Of a stretch of DNA of 64,000 bases, positions 42,914-54,271 are shown piece after piece. A program made the position numbers and the translations under genes. The notes beneath the pieces are model-generated. The model had not been told where the DNA came from. It did no database searches and saw only the letters and a program-made list of their open reading frames with translations. This DNA is from Solibacteraceae bacterium (GTDB taxonomy: Bacteria; Acidobacteriota; Terriglobia; Bryobacterales; Bryobacteraceae): the NCBI GenBank assembly GCA_026984795.1, contig JALSRK010000038.1:1-64000 (forward strand). Reading direction: 5' to 3'. Within the stretch, counting starts at the first letter, position 1; the number at the start of each line of letters is the position of its first letter.

Positions 42914-44311
42914 CTAGGCTGACGGGGCCCGGATTCCTGCTACCTCCCTTCCGCCGGCCAGTTCCGCCGGCTCCTCGGCGGCCGCCGGCTTCCAGTCAAC
43001 CACGTATTCGGCCAGTTGCCGGACGATCGACTCGGGCGCCTCGGCTTCCACCATGCACTCGTCCCCGCGCAGTTCCGCGTGTAGCACCCGGCCGTGCTCA
43101 TGAAGCAGATGCATGGGGCGGCCCTGCCCGGCCGGCAGCCAAAACACCGCCCGGATCAGCGGCTCGCCGGGAAGACGCTCGTCGATTGCCTTCAGCAGCC
43201 GCTCCAGCCCTTCCCCGGTTCGGGCCGAAACCGCCACCGCACCCAGACCCTTTCCGCCGTGCTTGTCTCCCGGCAGCCGCGCGCCGATCCTGGCCCGCAG
43301 TGCTTCCACATCCACCTTGCCGTCGAGCCGGTCCACCTTGTTGAACGCCAGAATCTGCGGCACCGCCGCCGCGCCGATCTCCGCGAGCACCTCGAGCACT
43401 TGTACGGCCTGCTCGGCGGCGTCCGGACGCGAGACGTCCACCACGTGGAGCAGCAGGCTCGCTTCGCCGATCTCTTCGAGCGTCGCCCGGAACGCCTCCA
43501 CCAGCGTAGTCGGGAGGCGGCGAATGAACCCCACCGTGTCCGACAATACCACCCGCCGGCGCGACGGCAGCGTTACCACCCGCACCGTCGGGTCCAGCGT
43601 GGCGAACAGCCGGTCGTCGGCATAGACCTCGGCCCCGGTCAGCCGGTTGAACAGAGTCGATTTGCCCGCGTTGGTGTAGCCGACCAGGGTGATCGCCGGC
43701 AGCGGAACCCCTCGCCGCTGCTTGCGCTGGGTCAGCCGGGACCGCCGCACCGCTTCCAACTGCGCCCGGATCTTGCGGATCCGCCGGGCGATCCGGCGGC
43801 GATCGGTCTCCAGCTTCGTCTCCCCCGGACCCCGCGTGCCGATGCCCCCGCCGAGGCGCGACATCTCTACGCCCCGGCCCGTCAGCCGCGGCAGCAGGTA
43901 GTTGAGTTGGGCCAGCTCCACCTGCAACTGTCCTTCGCGCGTTCGGGCGCGGCGGGCGAAGATGTCGAGGATCAGTTGCGTCCGGTCAACGACCCTCCTT
44001 GCCAGAGCCGCCTCGATGTTGCGCAACTGCGTCGGCGTTAGATTGTGATCGAAAACTACGAGGTCGGCGTCCTTGGCTTCGGCCTCCCGAGCGATCTCTT
44101 CGAGCTTGCCCGCCCCCACCAGCGTGGCCGGGTCATAGGCCGTGCGGCGCTGCAGAATCCGTCCCACCACCTCGGCGCCGGCGCTCCGGGCGAGCGTCTG
44201 GAGTTCATCCAATGATTCCACTGGATCGAACTCTCCGGAGACGCTGCGGCCCCCGCCGCGCCGCACCAGGCACACACCGACGAGCAGCGCACGCTCTGTC
44301 GTAGTGCTCAC
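42914..44311 (-). CDS. hflX: Ribosome-associated GTPase HflX
   Basis: The 465-residue protein has the HflX N-terminal domain (VGRILQRRTAYDPATLVGAG), the linker LGGGIGTRGPGETKLETDRR and the G domain with G1 GYTNAGKST and G3 DTVGFIRRLP. HflX splits stalled or idle ribosomes, often after stress. I use GTG at 44311 because GGAGGG lies six to seven bases before it; an ATG 45 bases upstream lacks such a site. It follows hfq on the same strand, the conserved hfq-hflX order. The C-terminal 80 residues contain an extra beta-rich domain. Confidence 0.95.
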   Translation of the reverse strand: MSTTTERALLVGVCLVRRGGGRSVSGEFDPVESLDELQTLARSAGAEVVGRILQRRTAYDPATLVGAGKLEEIAREAEAKDADLVVFDHNLTPTQLRNIEAALARRVVDRTQLILDIFARRARTREGQLQVELAQLNYLLPRLTGRGVEMSRLGGGIGTRGPGETKLETDRRRIARRIRKIRAQLEAVRRSRLTQRKQRRGVPLPAITLVGYTNAGKSTLFNRLTGAEVYADDRLFATLDPTVRVVTLPSRRRVVLSDTVGFIRRLPTTLVEAFRATLEEIGEASLLLHVVDVSRPDAAEQAVQVLEVLAEIGAAAVPQILAFNKVDRLDGKVDVEALRARIGARLPGDKHGGKGLGAVAVSARTGEGLERLLKAIDERLPGEPLIRAVFWLPAGQGRPMHLLHEHGRVLHAELRGDECMVEAEAPESIVRQLAEYVVDWKPAAAEEPAELAGGREVAGIRAPSA

Positions 44312-44470
44312 ACGACCCTCCCTCGCCGCTACCGGCGAATGCCCCTCGAAAGTCAAGCGGAAGGCGCCGCGTCCTTCACCGAAAGGCGCCCGCTTTCAGT
44401 CTATCCACGTATACGTAAGCGCGGGGCCGTGCGTTCCACCGCCCCAAGGGCGGCGCCGCTGCCGCCGGAC

Positions 44471-44782
44471 TCAGGCCTCCGGCGCCCCGGGTTGCTTCGG
44501 AACCGCCGGCTGTGGCGCGCTCGGTGCGCTCGCCGGCGCGTGCGCATGCGCCCCATGGCCGCCGTGTCCATGGGCGCCTTTCGAAACCACGACCGTCGAA
44601 ATGGCGTGCTTGAAAATCAACTGCTCCTGGCTGTTCGTTTCCAGGATCACCGAATACTTGTCGAAGCTCTTGATCCGCCCGGACAGCTTGACGCCACTCA
44701 TCAGATAGATGGTGAGAAAGATCTTCTCCTTGCGAGCGGTATTGAGGAAGGCTTCCTGGATGTTTTGGGGTAGTTTATCCAT
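44471..44782 (-). CDS. hfq: RNA chaperone Hfq with histidine-rich C-terminal tail
   Basis: The 103-residue protein has the Sm core: [17 protein letters not shown] at the N-terminus, [17 protein letters not shown] (Sm1) and [10 protein letters not shown] (Sm2, with K58-H59). Hfq hexamers bind small RNAs and mRNAs. The tail after residue 68 is unusual: [11 protein letters not shown] (71-81) has five histidines in eleven residues, followed by a proline/alanine-rich end. AAGGAAAAAG lies upstream of the ATG as ribosome site. A candidate promoter with 17-base spacing lies about 115 bases upstream. Confidence 0.95.
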   Translation of the reverse strand: MDKLPQNIQEAFLNTARKEKIFLTIYLMSGVKLSGRIKSFDKYSVILETNSQEQLIFKHAISTVVVSKGAHGHGGHGAHAHAPASAPSAPQPAVPKQPGAPEA

Positions 44783-44901
44783 TTTTCTTTTTCCTTTTTA
44801 CCCGGCAGGGCCAGGCTCATACATCGCTTCCCGCTCCCTGGGCGCCCGCGGCTCTCGGGCGCTCCTCCCCGTTTCCGCCGGCCGCCGGGAGCGACTTTGC
44901 C

Positions 44902-44930
44902 ACTGTAACAGGTCGCTGTTGCTCGGGCAA
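44902..44930 (-). promoter_or_regulatory. Candidate promoter for hfq
   Basis: On the minus strand TTGCCC (44925-44930) and TACAGT (44902-44907) are 17 bases apart. Transcription would begin near 44895, giving an untranslated leader of about 110 bases before hfq. The rest of the 264-base divergent gap (44783-45046) shows no gene; TAGAAT at 45030-45035 is a possible -10 for polX. Confidence 0.4.
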
Positions 44931-45046
44931 GCCGCCGCAGCGCCCGGCTCCAGAGGCCACGGAGAAGCCGGGCCCGCACTACCGGCCGGCGCCCCAGCCG
45001 CGGGGCCGGCCCGCTTCCAGCCCCGGGAGTAGAATCAAGACAGGGG

Positions 45047-46792
45047 ATGCCTATGGAGAACCGCGAAATCGCCCGCTTGATCGCCGAAACCGCCGACTTG
45101 ATGGAGATCGCCTCCGAAGACCCCTTCCGCGTCCGCAGCTACCGGAACGCCGCGGGCGTCATCGAAAACCTTCCGGAACGCATCGAAGAGATCGCCAAGG
45201 ACGAGAAGCGCAAGCTCACCGACATCCCCGGCATCGGCAAGGGCATCGCCGCCGTGATACAGGAGATCCTCTCCCGCGGCTCCTTCGAGCGCCGCGACAA
45301 GCTCCTCGAGAAATATCCCCCTACCGCCCTCGAACTGCTCAAGATCCAAGGTCTCGGCCCCAAGACCATCGCCGCCGTCATCGACCGTTTCCGCGTCAGC
45401 ACCATCGACGATCTGGAAAAGCTCTGCCGCGAGCAGAAGCTCCGCACCCTCCCCCGCATGGGAGCCAAGCTCGAAGAAAAGATCCTGCGCTCCATCGCCC
45501 ACTATCGCAAGAGCGCCGGCCGCTTCCTCCTCGCCTTCGGCGTCCAGGTGGCCGAAGAACTCATCGCCTATCTGCAAAACGGGACCGACGGCGCCGGCCT
45601 CGACCAGATCACCCCGGCCGGCAGCCTCCGGCGCGGCAAAGAGACCATCGGCGACCTCGATCTGCTCGTCACCGGCAAGAAGGCCGCCCGGGCGCTCGAG
45701 CGCTTCGTTCAACACCCGAAGGTCACCGAAGTGCTCGGCAAGGGCGAGAACAAAGCCAGCGCCCGCATCGGCATCGAAGGTCTCCAGGTCGATGTCCGCG
45801 CCCTGCCGCCTCAGAGCTACGGCTCCGCCTTGCAGTACTTCACCGGCAGCAAGGACCACAATGTCGCCCTGCGCCAGCTCGCCCTCAAAAAGGGCTACTC
45901 GCTCAACGAGTACGGCCTCTTCCGTACCAAAGACGACCGCCGTGTGGCTGGGCGCACCGAGGAAGAAGTCTATGCCGCCCTCGGGCTGGAGTGGATCCCT
46001 CCGGAACTGCGCGAGAACCAGGGCGAGATCGAGGCCGCCGCCTCCGGCAAGCTGCCGCGCCTGGTCGAGCTCTCCGAGATCCGGGGCGATATCCATATGC
46101 ACACCACCGAGAGCGACGGGCGGGTGCCGCTGGAAGAAATGGCCGCCGCGGCGCAGCAACGCGGCTACGAATACATCGCCATCACCGACCATTCCAAGGC
46201 CTTGGCCATGGCCAACGGACTCGACGAAAAGCGCGTCGTCGCCTTCGCCCGCCGCGTCCGCGAGTGGAACCGTAACGGCTCGGGCATCCGCATCTTCTCC
46301 GGCCTGGAATGCGACATCCTCAAGGACGGCTCCATGGACATCGCCGGCGACGCCCTCGCCGAACTCGACCTCGTCATCGCCAGCGTCCACAGCTACATGA
46401 ACATGGAGCCCGCCGAGATGACCGACCGGCTCCTGAAGGCCCTCGAGAACCCATACGTCAAGGTCCTGGGCCACCCCACCGGCCGACTCCTGCTGAACCG
46501 CGAGGCCTACCACTACGACTTCGAGAAAGTGGCCGAAGAGGCGGCCCGGCGCGGCGTGGCGTTCGAGATCAACGCCAGCCCCGAACGCCTCGACCTGCAC
46601 GCCACGCTCCTGCGCATCGCCAAGAGCAAGGGCGCCCGCTTCACCATCTCCACCGACGCCCACCACCCGGCCCACTTGGCCAACATCCGCTTCGGCGTCC
46701 TGATGGCCCGGCGCGGCTGGCTGACGGCCGGGGACATACTCAACACCCTGCCCGCGGACAAGTTTCTCCGCGCCCTGCGGCCGAAACCCTAG
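45047..46792 (+). CDS. polX: DNA polymerase X family protein with PHP domain (PolX)
   Basis: The 581-residue protein has the bacterial PolX layout: an N-terminal 8-kDa-like and HhH region ([37 protein letters not shown]), the polymerase palm with [17 protein letters not shown] (D203, D205), and a C-terminal PHP domain from about 340 ([27 protein letters not shown]) that supplies 3'-5' exonuclease activity. It fills short gaps in base-excision repair. ATG codons at 45047 and 45053 are both possible; AGGGG precedes them. The leader may be only a few bases long given TAGAAT at 45030. Confidence 0.95.
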   Translation: MPMENREIARLIAETADLMEIASEDPFRVRSYRNAAGVIENLPERIEEIAKDEKRKLTDIPGIGKGIAAVIQEILSRGSFERRDKLLEKYPPTALELLKIQGLGPKTIAAVIDRFRVSTIDDLEKLCREQKLRTLPRMGAKLEEKILRSIAHYRKSAGRFLLAFGVQVAEELIAYLQNGTDGAGLDQITPAGSLRRGKETIGDLDLLVTGKKAARALERFVQHPKVTEVLGKGENKASARIGIEGLQVDVRALPPQSYGSALQYFTGSKDHNVALRQLALKKGYSLNEYGLFRTKDDRRVAGRTEEEVYAALGLEWIPPELRENQGEIEAAASGKLPRLVELSEIRGDIHMHTTESDGRVPLEEMAAAAQQRGYEYIAITDHSKALAMANGLDEKRVVAFARRVREWNRNGSGIRIFSGLECDILKDGSMDIAGDALAELDLVIASVHSYMNMEPAEMTDRLLKALENPYVKVLGHPTGRLLLNREAYHYDFEKVAEEAARRGVAFEINASPERLDLHATLLRIAKSKGARFTISTDAHHPAHLANIRFGVLMARRGWLTAGDILNTLPADKFLRALRPKP

Positions 46793-46833
46793 CCGCGCAT
46801 GCCGGCGCGTCACAAGAACCCGAGGAGTCCCAG

Positions 46834-47361
46834 ATGAAAATCGTCTCTTCCCGCGAAGTCTTCCGCAGCAAGATCTTCCACGTCACTGACGAGCGCGCCG
46901 TCGCCCGGGACGGCTTCGAGATCCGGCGGGCCATCGTGCAGCACCCCGGCGCCGCCGTCATGCTCGCCGTCGACGACAACGGCCGCATCCTCCTGGTCCA
47001 CCAGTTCCGCCTGCCCGCCAGGCGCTATCTCTGGGAGCTGCCCGCCGGCCGCATCGATCCCGGCGAAACCCCGCTCCAGACCGCCCGCCGGGAGCTCCAG
47101 GAAGAGACGGGCTATCGCGCCCGCCGCTGGAAGAAGCTGCTCTCCTTCTTCCCCACCCCGGGCTACGTCTCCGAGAAAATGACCCTCTACCTCGCCACCG
47201 GGCTCGAGGCCGGCGAGGTCTCGCCCATGGACGACGAGAAGATCCGCTGCCGCTGGTTCGCCCCTGAGGAGGTGGCCGTCATGATCGAGAAGAACAAGAT
47301 CCTCGACGGCAAGACAATCGCCGGCATCCTTTTCTACCTCCGGGTTCGGGATCGCCTCTGA
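46834..47361 (+). CDS. Nudix hydrolase, ADP-ribose pyrophosphatase-like
   Basis: The 175-residue protein has a perfect Nudix box beginning at G72: [18 protein letters not shown] followed by EETGY, with E78, R86, E87, E90 and E91. The N-terminal [19 protein letters not shown] and [12 protein letters not shown] are typical of the ADP-ribose/sugar nucleotide diphosphatase branch (NudF-like). It hydrolyses X-P-P-Y bonds. GAGGAG lies upstream of the ATG. It follows polX by 41 bases and is likely co-transcribed. Confidence 0.92.
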   Translation: MKIVSSREVFRSKIFHVTDERAVARDGFEIRRAIVQHPGAAVMLAVDDNGRILLVHQFRLPARRYLWELPAGRIDPGETPLQTARRELQEETGYRARRWKKLLSFFPTPGYVSEKMTLYLATGLEAGEVSPMDDEKIRCRWFAPEEVAVMIEKNKILDGKTIAGILFYLRVRDRL

Positions 47362-47373
47362 ACGTCTCCGCCT

Positions 47374-47972
<599 letters not shown>

Positions 47973-47976
<4 letters not shown>

Positions 47977-48692
47977 GTCTTCCCGAGCGCCTCCCTCTGG
48001 ATGGCGAGCAGCTCCTTGATTCCCCCGCGGCCCAACTCCAGCATCCGCGCGAGCTGCTCGTCGGTGAAGGCCGCCTTCTCGCCGGTGGCCTGGACCTCGA
48101 CGAAGCGGTCCTGGTCCGTCATCACGATATTCATGTCCACCTCGGCCTGGGCGTCCTCTTCGTAACACAGATCCAGCAGCGCCTCGCCCTCGAGAATCCC
48201 CACGCTCACCGCCGCCACCGCCCCAGTGAGGGGGTCGCCCGTCACCGCCCCATACTCCACCAGTTGCCGGATCGCCAGCGCCAGCGCCACGTAGGCCCCC
48301 GTGATCGCCGCCGTCCTCGTCCCGCCGTCGGCCTGGATCACGTCGCAATCGACGATGATCGTCCGCTCCCCCAGAGCGTCCAGGTTCACCACGTTGCGCA
48401 ACGACCGGCCGATCAGCCGCTGGATCTCCAGCGTCCGCCCGGACTGCCGCCCCCGCTGCACCTCCCGCGGCGTCCGCGTCGCCGTGGCCCGCGGAAGCAT
48501 CGCATATTCGGCCGTCACCCATCCTCGCCCGCTCCCACGAAGCCACTGGGGCACCGATTCTTCCAGCGACGCCGCGCACAAGACCCGCGTGTTGCCAAGT
48601 TCGATCAAGGCCGATCCCTCAGCCGTCGCCAGGTAGCCTGTCTGCAGTTTCACCGCGCGGAGCTCGTCCGCTCTCCGGTTGTCGATTCTCAT
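47973..48692 (-). CDS. rph: Ribonuclease PH
   Basis: The 239-residue protein carries RNase PH signatures: [69 protein letters not shown] and [16 protein letters not shown]. It trims tRNA 3' ends with phosphate. It starts only four bases after the stop of a 46-residue membrane protein gene and overlaps rdgB, forming a three-gene unit. Confidence 0.97.
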
Positions 48693-48696
48693 CCCT

Positions 48697-48837
48697 TCAG
48701 CTCGCCGACCGCAGGATCGCGTAGAAGAGCAGCGAAATCAGAACAATCGCCGCCAGGATCGCCACCACGCAGGGAATTGCCTCGAGGTTGGCCTTCGTTT
48801 TCTTCTTCCCGCTCCGCGCCGGTTTGATCTTCGCCAT
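48697..48837 (-). CDS. 46-residue single-pass membrane protein upstream of rph
   Basis: The short reading frame encodes [20 protein letters not shown] followed by a hydrophobic helix ([21 protein letters not shown]) and LRSAS. The basic N-terminus and helix at about 21-41 predict a cytoplasmic-in anchor. The stop is four bases before the rph ATG, so the two are likely translated from one message. The ribosome binding site before the ATG is weak (GGTAAATCGCC). I recognise no family. Confidence 0.6.
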   Translation of the reverse strand: MAKIKPARSGKKKTKANLEAIPCVVAILAAIVLISLLFYAILRSAS

Positions 48838-49102
48838 GGCGATTTACCATCTTCGCAAATCCTGCGTCTCCGCACCCATCACACGCCGGCGTGCCGTACG
48901 ATGGACGGCGCCCGGCCTCCCTTCCGCTCCAGCCGCCGATCCCCCGGCGCCACGGCGAGCGGTTCCTCGAGCACCCCCGGCCGGCTTCCTCTCCTGCGGC
49001 ACGCCCGGGCCCTGTGCCCGAAACCGGAGCCCGGATGCGCATTCTCAATGGAGAGGTCTCCGGCCTGGAAGCGGCTTCGTACAATGGAATCACGAGAGGC
49101 GA

Positions 49103-51268
49103 GTGGTTGCCGGAGTGCAGCAGCGCGAATCCAATCCGGCCGCCGGCCGCGTCGGCCGGCTTTTCGAAATCGCCGTTCTCGGCCTGGTAACCAGCGGCTT
49201 CCTCGCTCTGCTCGGCTCCGGCTATCTCGACTTGCCGAGCACCGCCGGCACTACCGCAGCTATCCTTGTTCGGGCCGTCCTGCTGGTTTCCGGACGTCCC
49301 CTCCGGATCCCCGGCAAGTGGATGACGGCCCTGGCCCTCCTCTACATGGGCTTCTACCCGCTCGACTACCTCTTCCTCTCCGGCGATTTCCTCACCGCCA
49401 CCGTGCACCTGGTGCTCTTCCTCGCCGCCGTCAGAATCCTGTCGGCCGCCACCGACCGCGACTACGCGTTCCTCATCCTCGTCGCCTTCCTCGAGATCGT
49501 CGCCGCCTCCCTGCTATCGGCCAGCTTGAACTATTTCGCCTTCCTGGCCCTGTTTCTGGTCTTCGGCGTCGCCACCCTGGCCGTTTGGGAAATCCGCCGG
49601 GCCGCCGCCTCCGGCCGCACGGTCACCGAGGGCGCCAGGGACCGGCTCGCCACGCGTCTCACCGGGCTCGCTTTGGTCGTCTCCACCGGCATCCTGCTCA
49701 TCGCCGCCGGCCTGTTCTTTATCCTCCCCCGCACGGCCCGGGCCGCCTTCGAGCATCTTGTGCCCGAGCGCTTCCACCTCACCGCCTTTTCCGGTGAAGT
49801 CACCCTGGGCGAGATCGGAGAGATCAAACGCCAAACGACGCCTCTCATGCATGTGCGGATCCCCGGGGCCCGGGGCCCGGTCCACCTGAAGTGGCGGGGC
49901 ATGGCTCTGGGCGAGTTCGATGGCCGCCGCTGGTACAATTCCTCGGCCGAAGGGGAAACTCTGCGTGTTCGCAGCGGCCTCCTGCGGCTCGCCGACGATG
50001 ATCAGCGGCGCCTCCAGGGTCCCCGGCTCAACTACGAGGTCCGCCTGAAGAGCTTCGCTTCCGGCACCCTGTTCATCGCCGGACATGCTGAGTTCATCCG
50101 CATCGACGCCCCCACTCTCATCCGCACCCCTGAAGGCAGTTTCCGGCTGCAGTACCCGCGCTCGGGAGTGATCCGCTACGGCGTCTACAGCTACCTCGGC
50201 GATTCCGCTTCGCCTCCCGCCGGCCTCAGCGCCCGCGAGCGTGAACGCTACCTCTCCCTGCCTCCCCTGGATCCCCGCATCCCCCGGCTGGCTCGCCGGG
50301 TTACCGCCGGCGCCGGTGACGATCTCGACCGCGCCCAGGCCCTCGAGCGCTACCTTCGAGCGGAATTCGGCTACACCCTCGAGGCCCCCGAGACCGCCGC
50401 GCCTGACCCCCTCGCCGATTTCCTCTTCCGCCGCCGGGAAGGCCATTGCGAGTACTTCGCCTCCGCCATGGCCGTTATGCTCCGCGGCCTCGGCATTCCC
50501 GCACGAGTGGTTACCGGTTTCCAGAGCGGCGCGTACAACCCTATCAGCGGCTGGCAGGTGATCCGCGCTTCCGACGCCCATAGCTGGGTCGAAGCCTGGC
50601 TACCGGACCGCGGATGGGTGCCTTTCGATCCCACTCCGCCGGATCCCAACCCGCCCGCCGCCGGCTTCCTCAGTCGCCTCGCCCTCTTGATCGACGCTGC
50701 CGATACGTTCTGGCAAGGCTGGGTGCTCGATTACGACCTCAACCGCCAGCTCTTCCTGGCCTCCCGCCTCCAGCATTCCACCAGGCGATTCTCTTTCGCC
50801 TGGCTCGAAGAAGCCGGCTCCGCCGGAGGCCGGTTGTGGGCCGGCGTCCGCAGGTTCGCGCTGCGTTTCGGCGTCTTCTTCGTCGACCTGGTCCTGGTGG
50901 CCGGCGTCGTCTTCTGGCTCGCCCGCTGGTGGGTTCGCCGGCGCCGGTTCCTGTCACGGCAGCAGAGGTTGCGGGAGGGCCGGGCCGAGGCCTCCGATGC
51001 CACCCGACTCTACCTTCGTGCGCTGGATCTGCTGGAGCGGAAAGGATTCCACCGGCCCCCGTGGCTCACCGCTTCCGAGTTCGCCCGCCACCTGCCGCCC
51101 GGCCCCGTGGCGGAATCCTTCCAGACCCTCGCGGCCGAGTACGAAAGGCTGCGGTTCGGCCGGAGAAGCGAGGCCGGCCGCCGGCTGATGGCCTCGTTCT
51201 TGGCGCTGGAGCGGGCGCTTGCCGGCGCCGGGCCGGCGCGATTGCTGCCGGGAGGACGCCGTGCGTGA
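49103..51268 (+). CDS. TgpA-like membrane transglutaminase (DUF3488 plus transglutaminase domain)
   Basis: The 721-residue protein has five to six N-terminal membrane segments (about 20-215), a DUF3488-type periplasmic region, and a transglutaminase domain with C449 ([20 protein letters not shown]), H493 ([10 protein letters not shown]) and D509 (VPFDPTPPD). A further membrane helix lies at about 600-620 and a cytoplasmic tail follows, ending with a DUF4129-like region ([20 protein letters not shown]). The family is envelope-associated and usually sits with MoxR and DUF58 genes, absent here. GTG at 49103 after GAGAGGCGA is the proposed start; a GTG four codons later is possible. Confidence 0.88.
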   Translation: MVAGVQQRESNPAAGRVGRLFEIAVLGLVTSGFLALLGSGYLDLPSTAGTTAAILVRAVLLVSGRPLRIPGKWMTALALLYMGFYPLDYLFLSGDFLTATVHLVLFLAAVRILSAATDRDYAFLILVAFLEIVAASLLSASLNYFAFLALFLVFGVATLAVWEIRRAAASGRTVTEGARDRLATRLTGLALVVSTGILLIAAGLFFILPRTARAAFEHLVPERFHLTAFSGEVTLGEIGEIKRQTTPLMHVRIPGARGPVHLKWRGMALGEFDGRRWYNSSAEGETLRVRSGLLRLADDDQRRLQGPRLNYEVRLKSFASGTLFIAGHAEFIRIDAPTLIRTPEGSFRLQYPRSGVIRYGVYSYLGDSASPPAGLSARERERYLSLPPLDPRIPRLARRVTAGAGDDLDRAQALERYLRAEFGYTLEAPETAAPDPLADFLFRRREGHCEYFASAMAVMLRGLGIPARVVTGFQSGAYNPISGWQVIRASDAHSWVEAWLPDRGWVPFDPTPPDPNPPAAGFLSRLALLIDAADTFWQGWVLDYDLNRQLFLASRLQHSTRRFSFAWLEEAGSAGGRLWAGVRRFALRFGVFFVDLVLVAGVVFWLARWWVRRRRFLSRQQRLREGRAEASDATRLYLRALDLLERKGFHRPPWLTASEFARHLPPGPVAESFQTLAAEYERLRFGRRSEAGRRLMASFLALERALAGAGPARLLPGGRRA

Positions 51269-51632
51269 TTTTCTCGACACGACCTTCCCCGCCGCCCACC
51301 CCAACCTCGGGGACCTCGTCAACCGCAACCTGCTGCGGTCCGAGATCGAGGGCGGCGTTTCGCTCCGCGATCTCCCCCCGGAAACCACCCTCGAGGTCCA
51401 CACCCAGAACCGTGTCTACCGCCTCGTCTGCCGCCCGGACGGAGACGCCCTCATCAGCGGCCATCCGAAGTACTGCCCAGCCCCGGTGCGGGTGAAGATC
51501 TGCGGCTCCAACTGGGGCGGCTCGATGCTCAAGCTCGGCTACATCGGCCGCGGCATGCATCTCGAGTTCCGCCACCCGGACTACGATCGGCCCATCGTCA
51601 CCTCGAGAATCGTCGACATCCGCGAACTGTGA
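51261..51632 (+). CDS. Small hypothetical protein coupled to the transglutaminase gene
   Basis: The 123-residue protein starts with GTG at 51261 after GGAGGACGCC and overlaps the transglutaminase stop by eight bases, so it is translationally coupled. It contains a central beta-rich segment ([20 protein letters not shown]) and [20 protein letters not shown] near the end. No signal peptide, membrane segment or known family is visible. Confidence 0.72.
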   Translation: MRDFLDTTFPAAHPNLGDLVNRNLLRSEIEGGVSLRDLPPETTLEVHTQNRVYRLVCRPDGDALISGHPKYCPAPVRVKICGSNWGGSMLKLGYIGRGMHLEFRHPDYDRPIVTSRIVDIREL

Positions 51633-51682
51633 GGCGCCGTGAGGCAGCCGCACCGCCCCGCAAGCGCCACTCCCCGGCCCGC

Positions 51683-54097
51683 CTAACGGCCCCGGTGCGG
51701 CGCGATGTAGCGCACTCCCGCGAGCCGGGCCGCTTCCTCCAGCTTCTCGAACGGCAGCCAGCCGATCCGCACCGCAGCTACTTTCGACTCGCCTGTGTCG
51801 CGGAAGCCCAGCGCCTTCAGCCGCGCCGCCACCGTCCCGTCCGCCGGGTCGATCCAGATCTCCACCGCGATCTTGCCCTGCTGCACCGTCAGACCCGCCG
51901 GCGAACCCGATGCCAAAGCTCGCTGCAACGCTGGGTGGAACTTGCTTTCCGCCGCCGGCGCTCCGCCGGGCCGCTGCGGTCGTGCTGCAGCAGCGTCCGG
52001 CGGACTCAGAGGTTCCCGCAGTTCCTGCCGCGGCCAGCCGATCACGCCGCCGATGACGCCGCTCGCTTTGTGCATCCCGAAAGCCGCCGCCATCGCCCGT
52101 CGCTTCGTCTCGCCGGGGCCGAACACGCCCTCGTAGCCGACGCCCTCGGGCATTTCCACCGGCACCTCGATCCGCCGCGGCCGGCCGCCTTCCACCACGA
52201 CCGTCTCCTCGACCGCCACGAACGAAGTGAACTGCGTCACCAGCCCGTAGTCGAGCCCCAGCTTCGTCACTGCGTCTCGAATCTCGGCCTTCGGAACGCC
52301 GCGCTGCATTCCCGCCCAGTCCCGGTCCATCAGCGCCGCGATCTGGCGCCGCGCCCAGAGCTTCGCGATCGCCTCGTGCGCCGGGGCCTCGGCCGGTAGT
52401 TCTATCGGAATCGAGCGTACGTACGGCTTGCCCGACATCTTGCCTTCCAGCCGGATCACGCCCTTGGCCGGAGCCGTGTACCGCCCGGTGACCACCACCG
52501 GAGCCGCCGCGAACAGATCGGGGATCCGCTGCGGGAAGACGTCGGTCACCGGTAGCCCGCCCCAGTCGATCCGGATGTCGGTGAGCAGCGGATTGCGGAT
52601 CCGCTCGTGGAACCGCCGCGCCGCCGCCGAACCGTCCTCGTTCAGGCCCACGTACTCGGCGGCGCCCCGGCTCAGCTCCGCCATTTTGTCGAGCAGGAAC
52701 CGGTTCACCGAGCTGCCGATGCCGAACGAGAACACCCGCGCGTTCTCATAACGCCCGACCTCCCCCAGGATCGCCATGTCGTTGCCTACATAACCGTCGG
52801 TGAGGAAGCAGACGATCCTCACGCCCTCGCCCGTTTCCGATGGCGCCAGCGCCGCCCGGATCGCCTTCATCATTTCCGTTCCTCCGCCGCCCCGCCGCGA
52901 CTCGATGAAGGCCTGCGCCCGGCGGATGTTGGCCTCCGTCCCCGGCACGGGCTCCGGGAACAGGATGTGCGTGTCGCCGGCGAAGGTGATCACGTTGAAC
53001 CGGTCCCGCGGATAGAGCCCCTCGAGCGCCAGCCGGATCACCTCCTTGGCCTTCTTGATCGGCCGGCCGGACATCGACCCCGAGGTGTCCAGCACGAAGA
53101 CCAGATCCTTCGGCGCCACGTCTTCCACCGTCACCCGCTCCGGCGGCTGCAGGATCAGCGTGAAGAAGCCGCCGCGCTCGTCCCGGTGCGCCAGAACGCC
53201 CTCGCGGATCCCCGCCCCGCGCGAATCGTAGCGCAGAACGAAGTCCTTGTTCGGGATCACCGCCCGCCGCTTCAGCCGCACCACGGCCCGCTCCGGAGCC
53301 GGCCGCTCCACCTCGATCTCGTGCGTCGGCGACTCGACGCGGCGCAGCGGGACCCCGGCGTCCAGCCTCACCTTCAACGAGATGTCGTGCCCGGCTCGCG
53401 TCGCCGGCTTCACCACCGGCGGCGTGATCCGCGAGGCGTCCGGCACTCGATCGGTATCCGGCGCCCAGCCGCCCCCGGAAGCGCCGGCCGGCTGGCCGGG
53501 AATGTAGCGCGGCCCCACCACCATCGGGAACGAGAATTCGGAAACGCCCTCCTCGTAGCCAAGCGTCTCGACGTAGCTGATCTCGATCTCCACCGCCGCC
53601 CCCGGCGGGATGTTCGCCACCGACTGGGTGAAGACGTTCGGCCGCTCCTGGTCCAGCAGCGACGCCAGATGCCCCCGCGCCTTGGCCGCCTCGTAGATCG
53701 CCCGCGCCTCTTCCCGCCGCTTGATCTTGCCCACGATCACGCGGTCGCCGATCTTCATCACCATCCGGTCCACCGCCGCTCGCCGGGACAGCGGAAAGAC
53801 GTAGACCGCCTCGATCGGCTCGCCGAACGGGTTCTCGAACTGCTGGACGACCGTGACCCGGGCCAGGAACCCGCTGATCTCGACCGCCACGTCCGTGTGC
53901 TTCAGCGGACAGGCCGCCTCGCCGGGGGCGCCTTCTTCCAGACGGATCAACGCCCCCGCACTTGCTGCCCCCGCGGTCACTCCGGCTTCCGCCGCCGGCG
54001 CCCCGCCCCAGCCCGCCGCGAACACACCGAGAAGCAACAGCGCCGCCGCGGCGCTCAACCGGGCCGCCCGGCCCGAGAAACGGTGATTCGGATCCAT
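51683..54097 (-). CDS. Exported VIT and von Willebrand factor A domain protein
   Basis: The 804-residue protein has a signal peptide (about 10-38), a VIT domain (about 55-180, with FENPFGEPIEAVYVFPLSRR and KIKRREEARAIYEAAK) and a vWA domain (about 330-500) with a MIDAS motif DTSGSMSG (337-344) and FLTDGYVGN. A linker region has GVIGGVIGWPRQ (about 680-692), and the C-terminal part (about 725-800) is a small mixed domain (LKALGFRDTGESKVAAVRIG). VIT/vWA proteins are thought to bind metals and partner proteins at the surface. I start at 54097 after AAGGAGGA. Confidence 0.9.
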   Translation of the reverse strand: MDPNHRFSGRAARLSAAAALLLLGVFAAGWGGAPAAEAGVTAGAASAGALIRLEEGAPGEAACPLKHTDVAVEISGFLARVTVVQQFENPFGEPIEAVYVFPLSRRAAVDRMVMKIGDRVIVGKIKRREEARAIYEAAKARGHLASLLDQERPNVFTQSVANIPPGAAVEIEISYVETLGYEEGVSEFSFPMVVGPRYIPGQPAGASGGGWAPDTDRVPDASRITPPVVKPATRAGHDISLKVRLDAGVPLRRVESPTHEIEVERPAPERAVVRLKRRAVIPNKDFVLRYDSRGAGIREGVLAHRDERGGFFTLILQPPERVTVEDVAPKDLVFVLDTSGSMSGRPIKKAKEVIRLALEGLYPRDRFNVITFAGDTHILFPEPVPGTEANIRRAQAFIESRRGGGGTEMMKAIRAALAPSETGEGVRIVCFLTDGYVGNDMAILGEVGRYENARVFSFGIGSSVNRFLLDKMAELSRGAAEYVGLNEDGSAAARRFHERIRNPLLTDIRIDWGGLPVTDVFPQRIPDLFAAAPVVVTGRYTAPAKGVIRLEGKMSGKPYVRSIPIELPAEAPAHEAIAKLWARRQIAALMDRDWAGMQRGVPKAEIRDAVTKLGLDYGLVTQFTSFVAVEETVVVEGGRPRRIEVPVEMPEGVGYEGVFGPGETKRRAMAAAFGMHKASGVIGGVIGWPRQELREPLSPPDAAAARPQRPGGAPAAESKFHPALQRALASGSPAGLTVQQGKIAVEIWIDPADGTVAARLKALGFRDTGESKVAAVRIGWLPFEKLEEAARLAGVRYIAPHRGR

Positions 54098-54271
54098 CGT
54101 CGATTCCTCCTTCACCGGCGTAATGCCGCCTCGGGCCGGATCCTTTCAAGCATTCTCACGACGGCTCTTGGAGAACTCGCAATACAGCCAGGGCTCGCAA
54201 CGCCAAGTCCCAACGGCCCGCTACAGTGCGGGAGCAGCACTACACCCAAGCACATGGAGGGCGGTGGATCA

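Noticed and set aside
45035-46813. 592-codon open frame antisense to polX
   Set aside because: It runs across the full PolX gene, whose palm and PHP motifs are clear, and its product has no recognisable domain.
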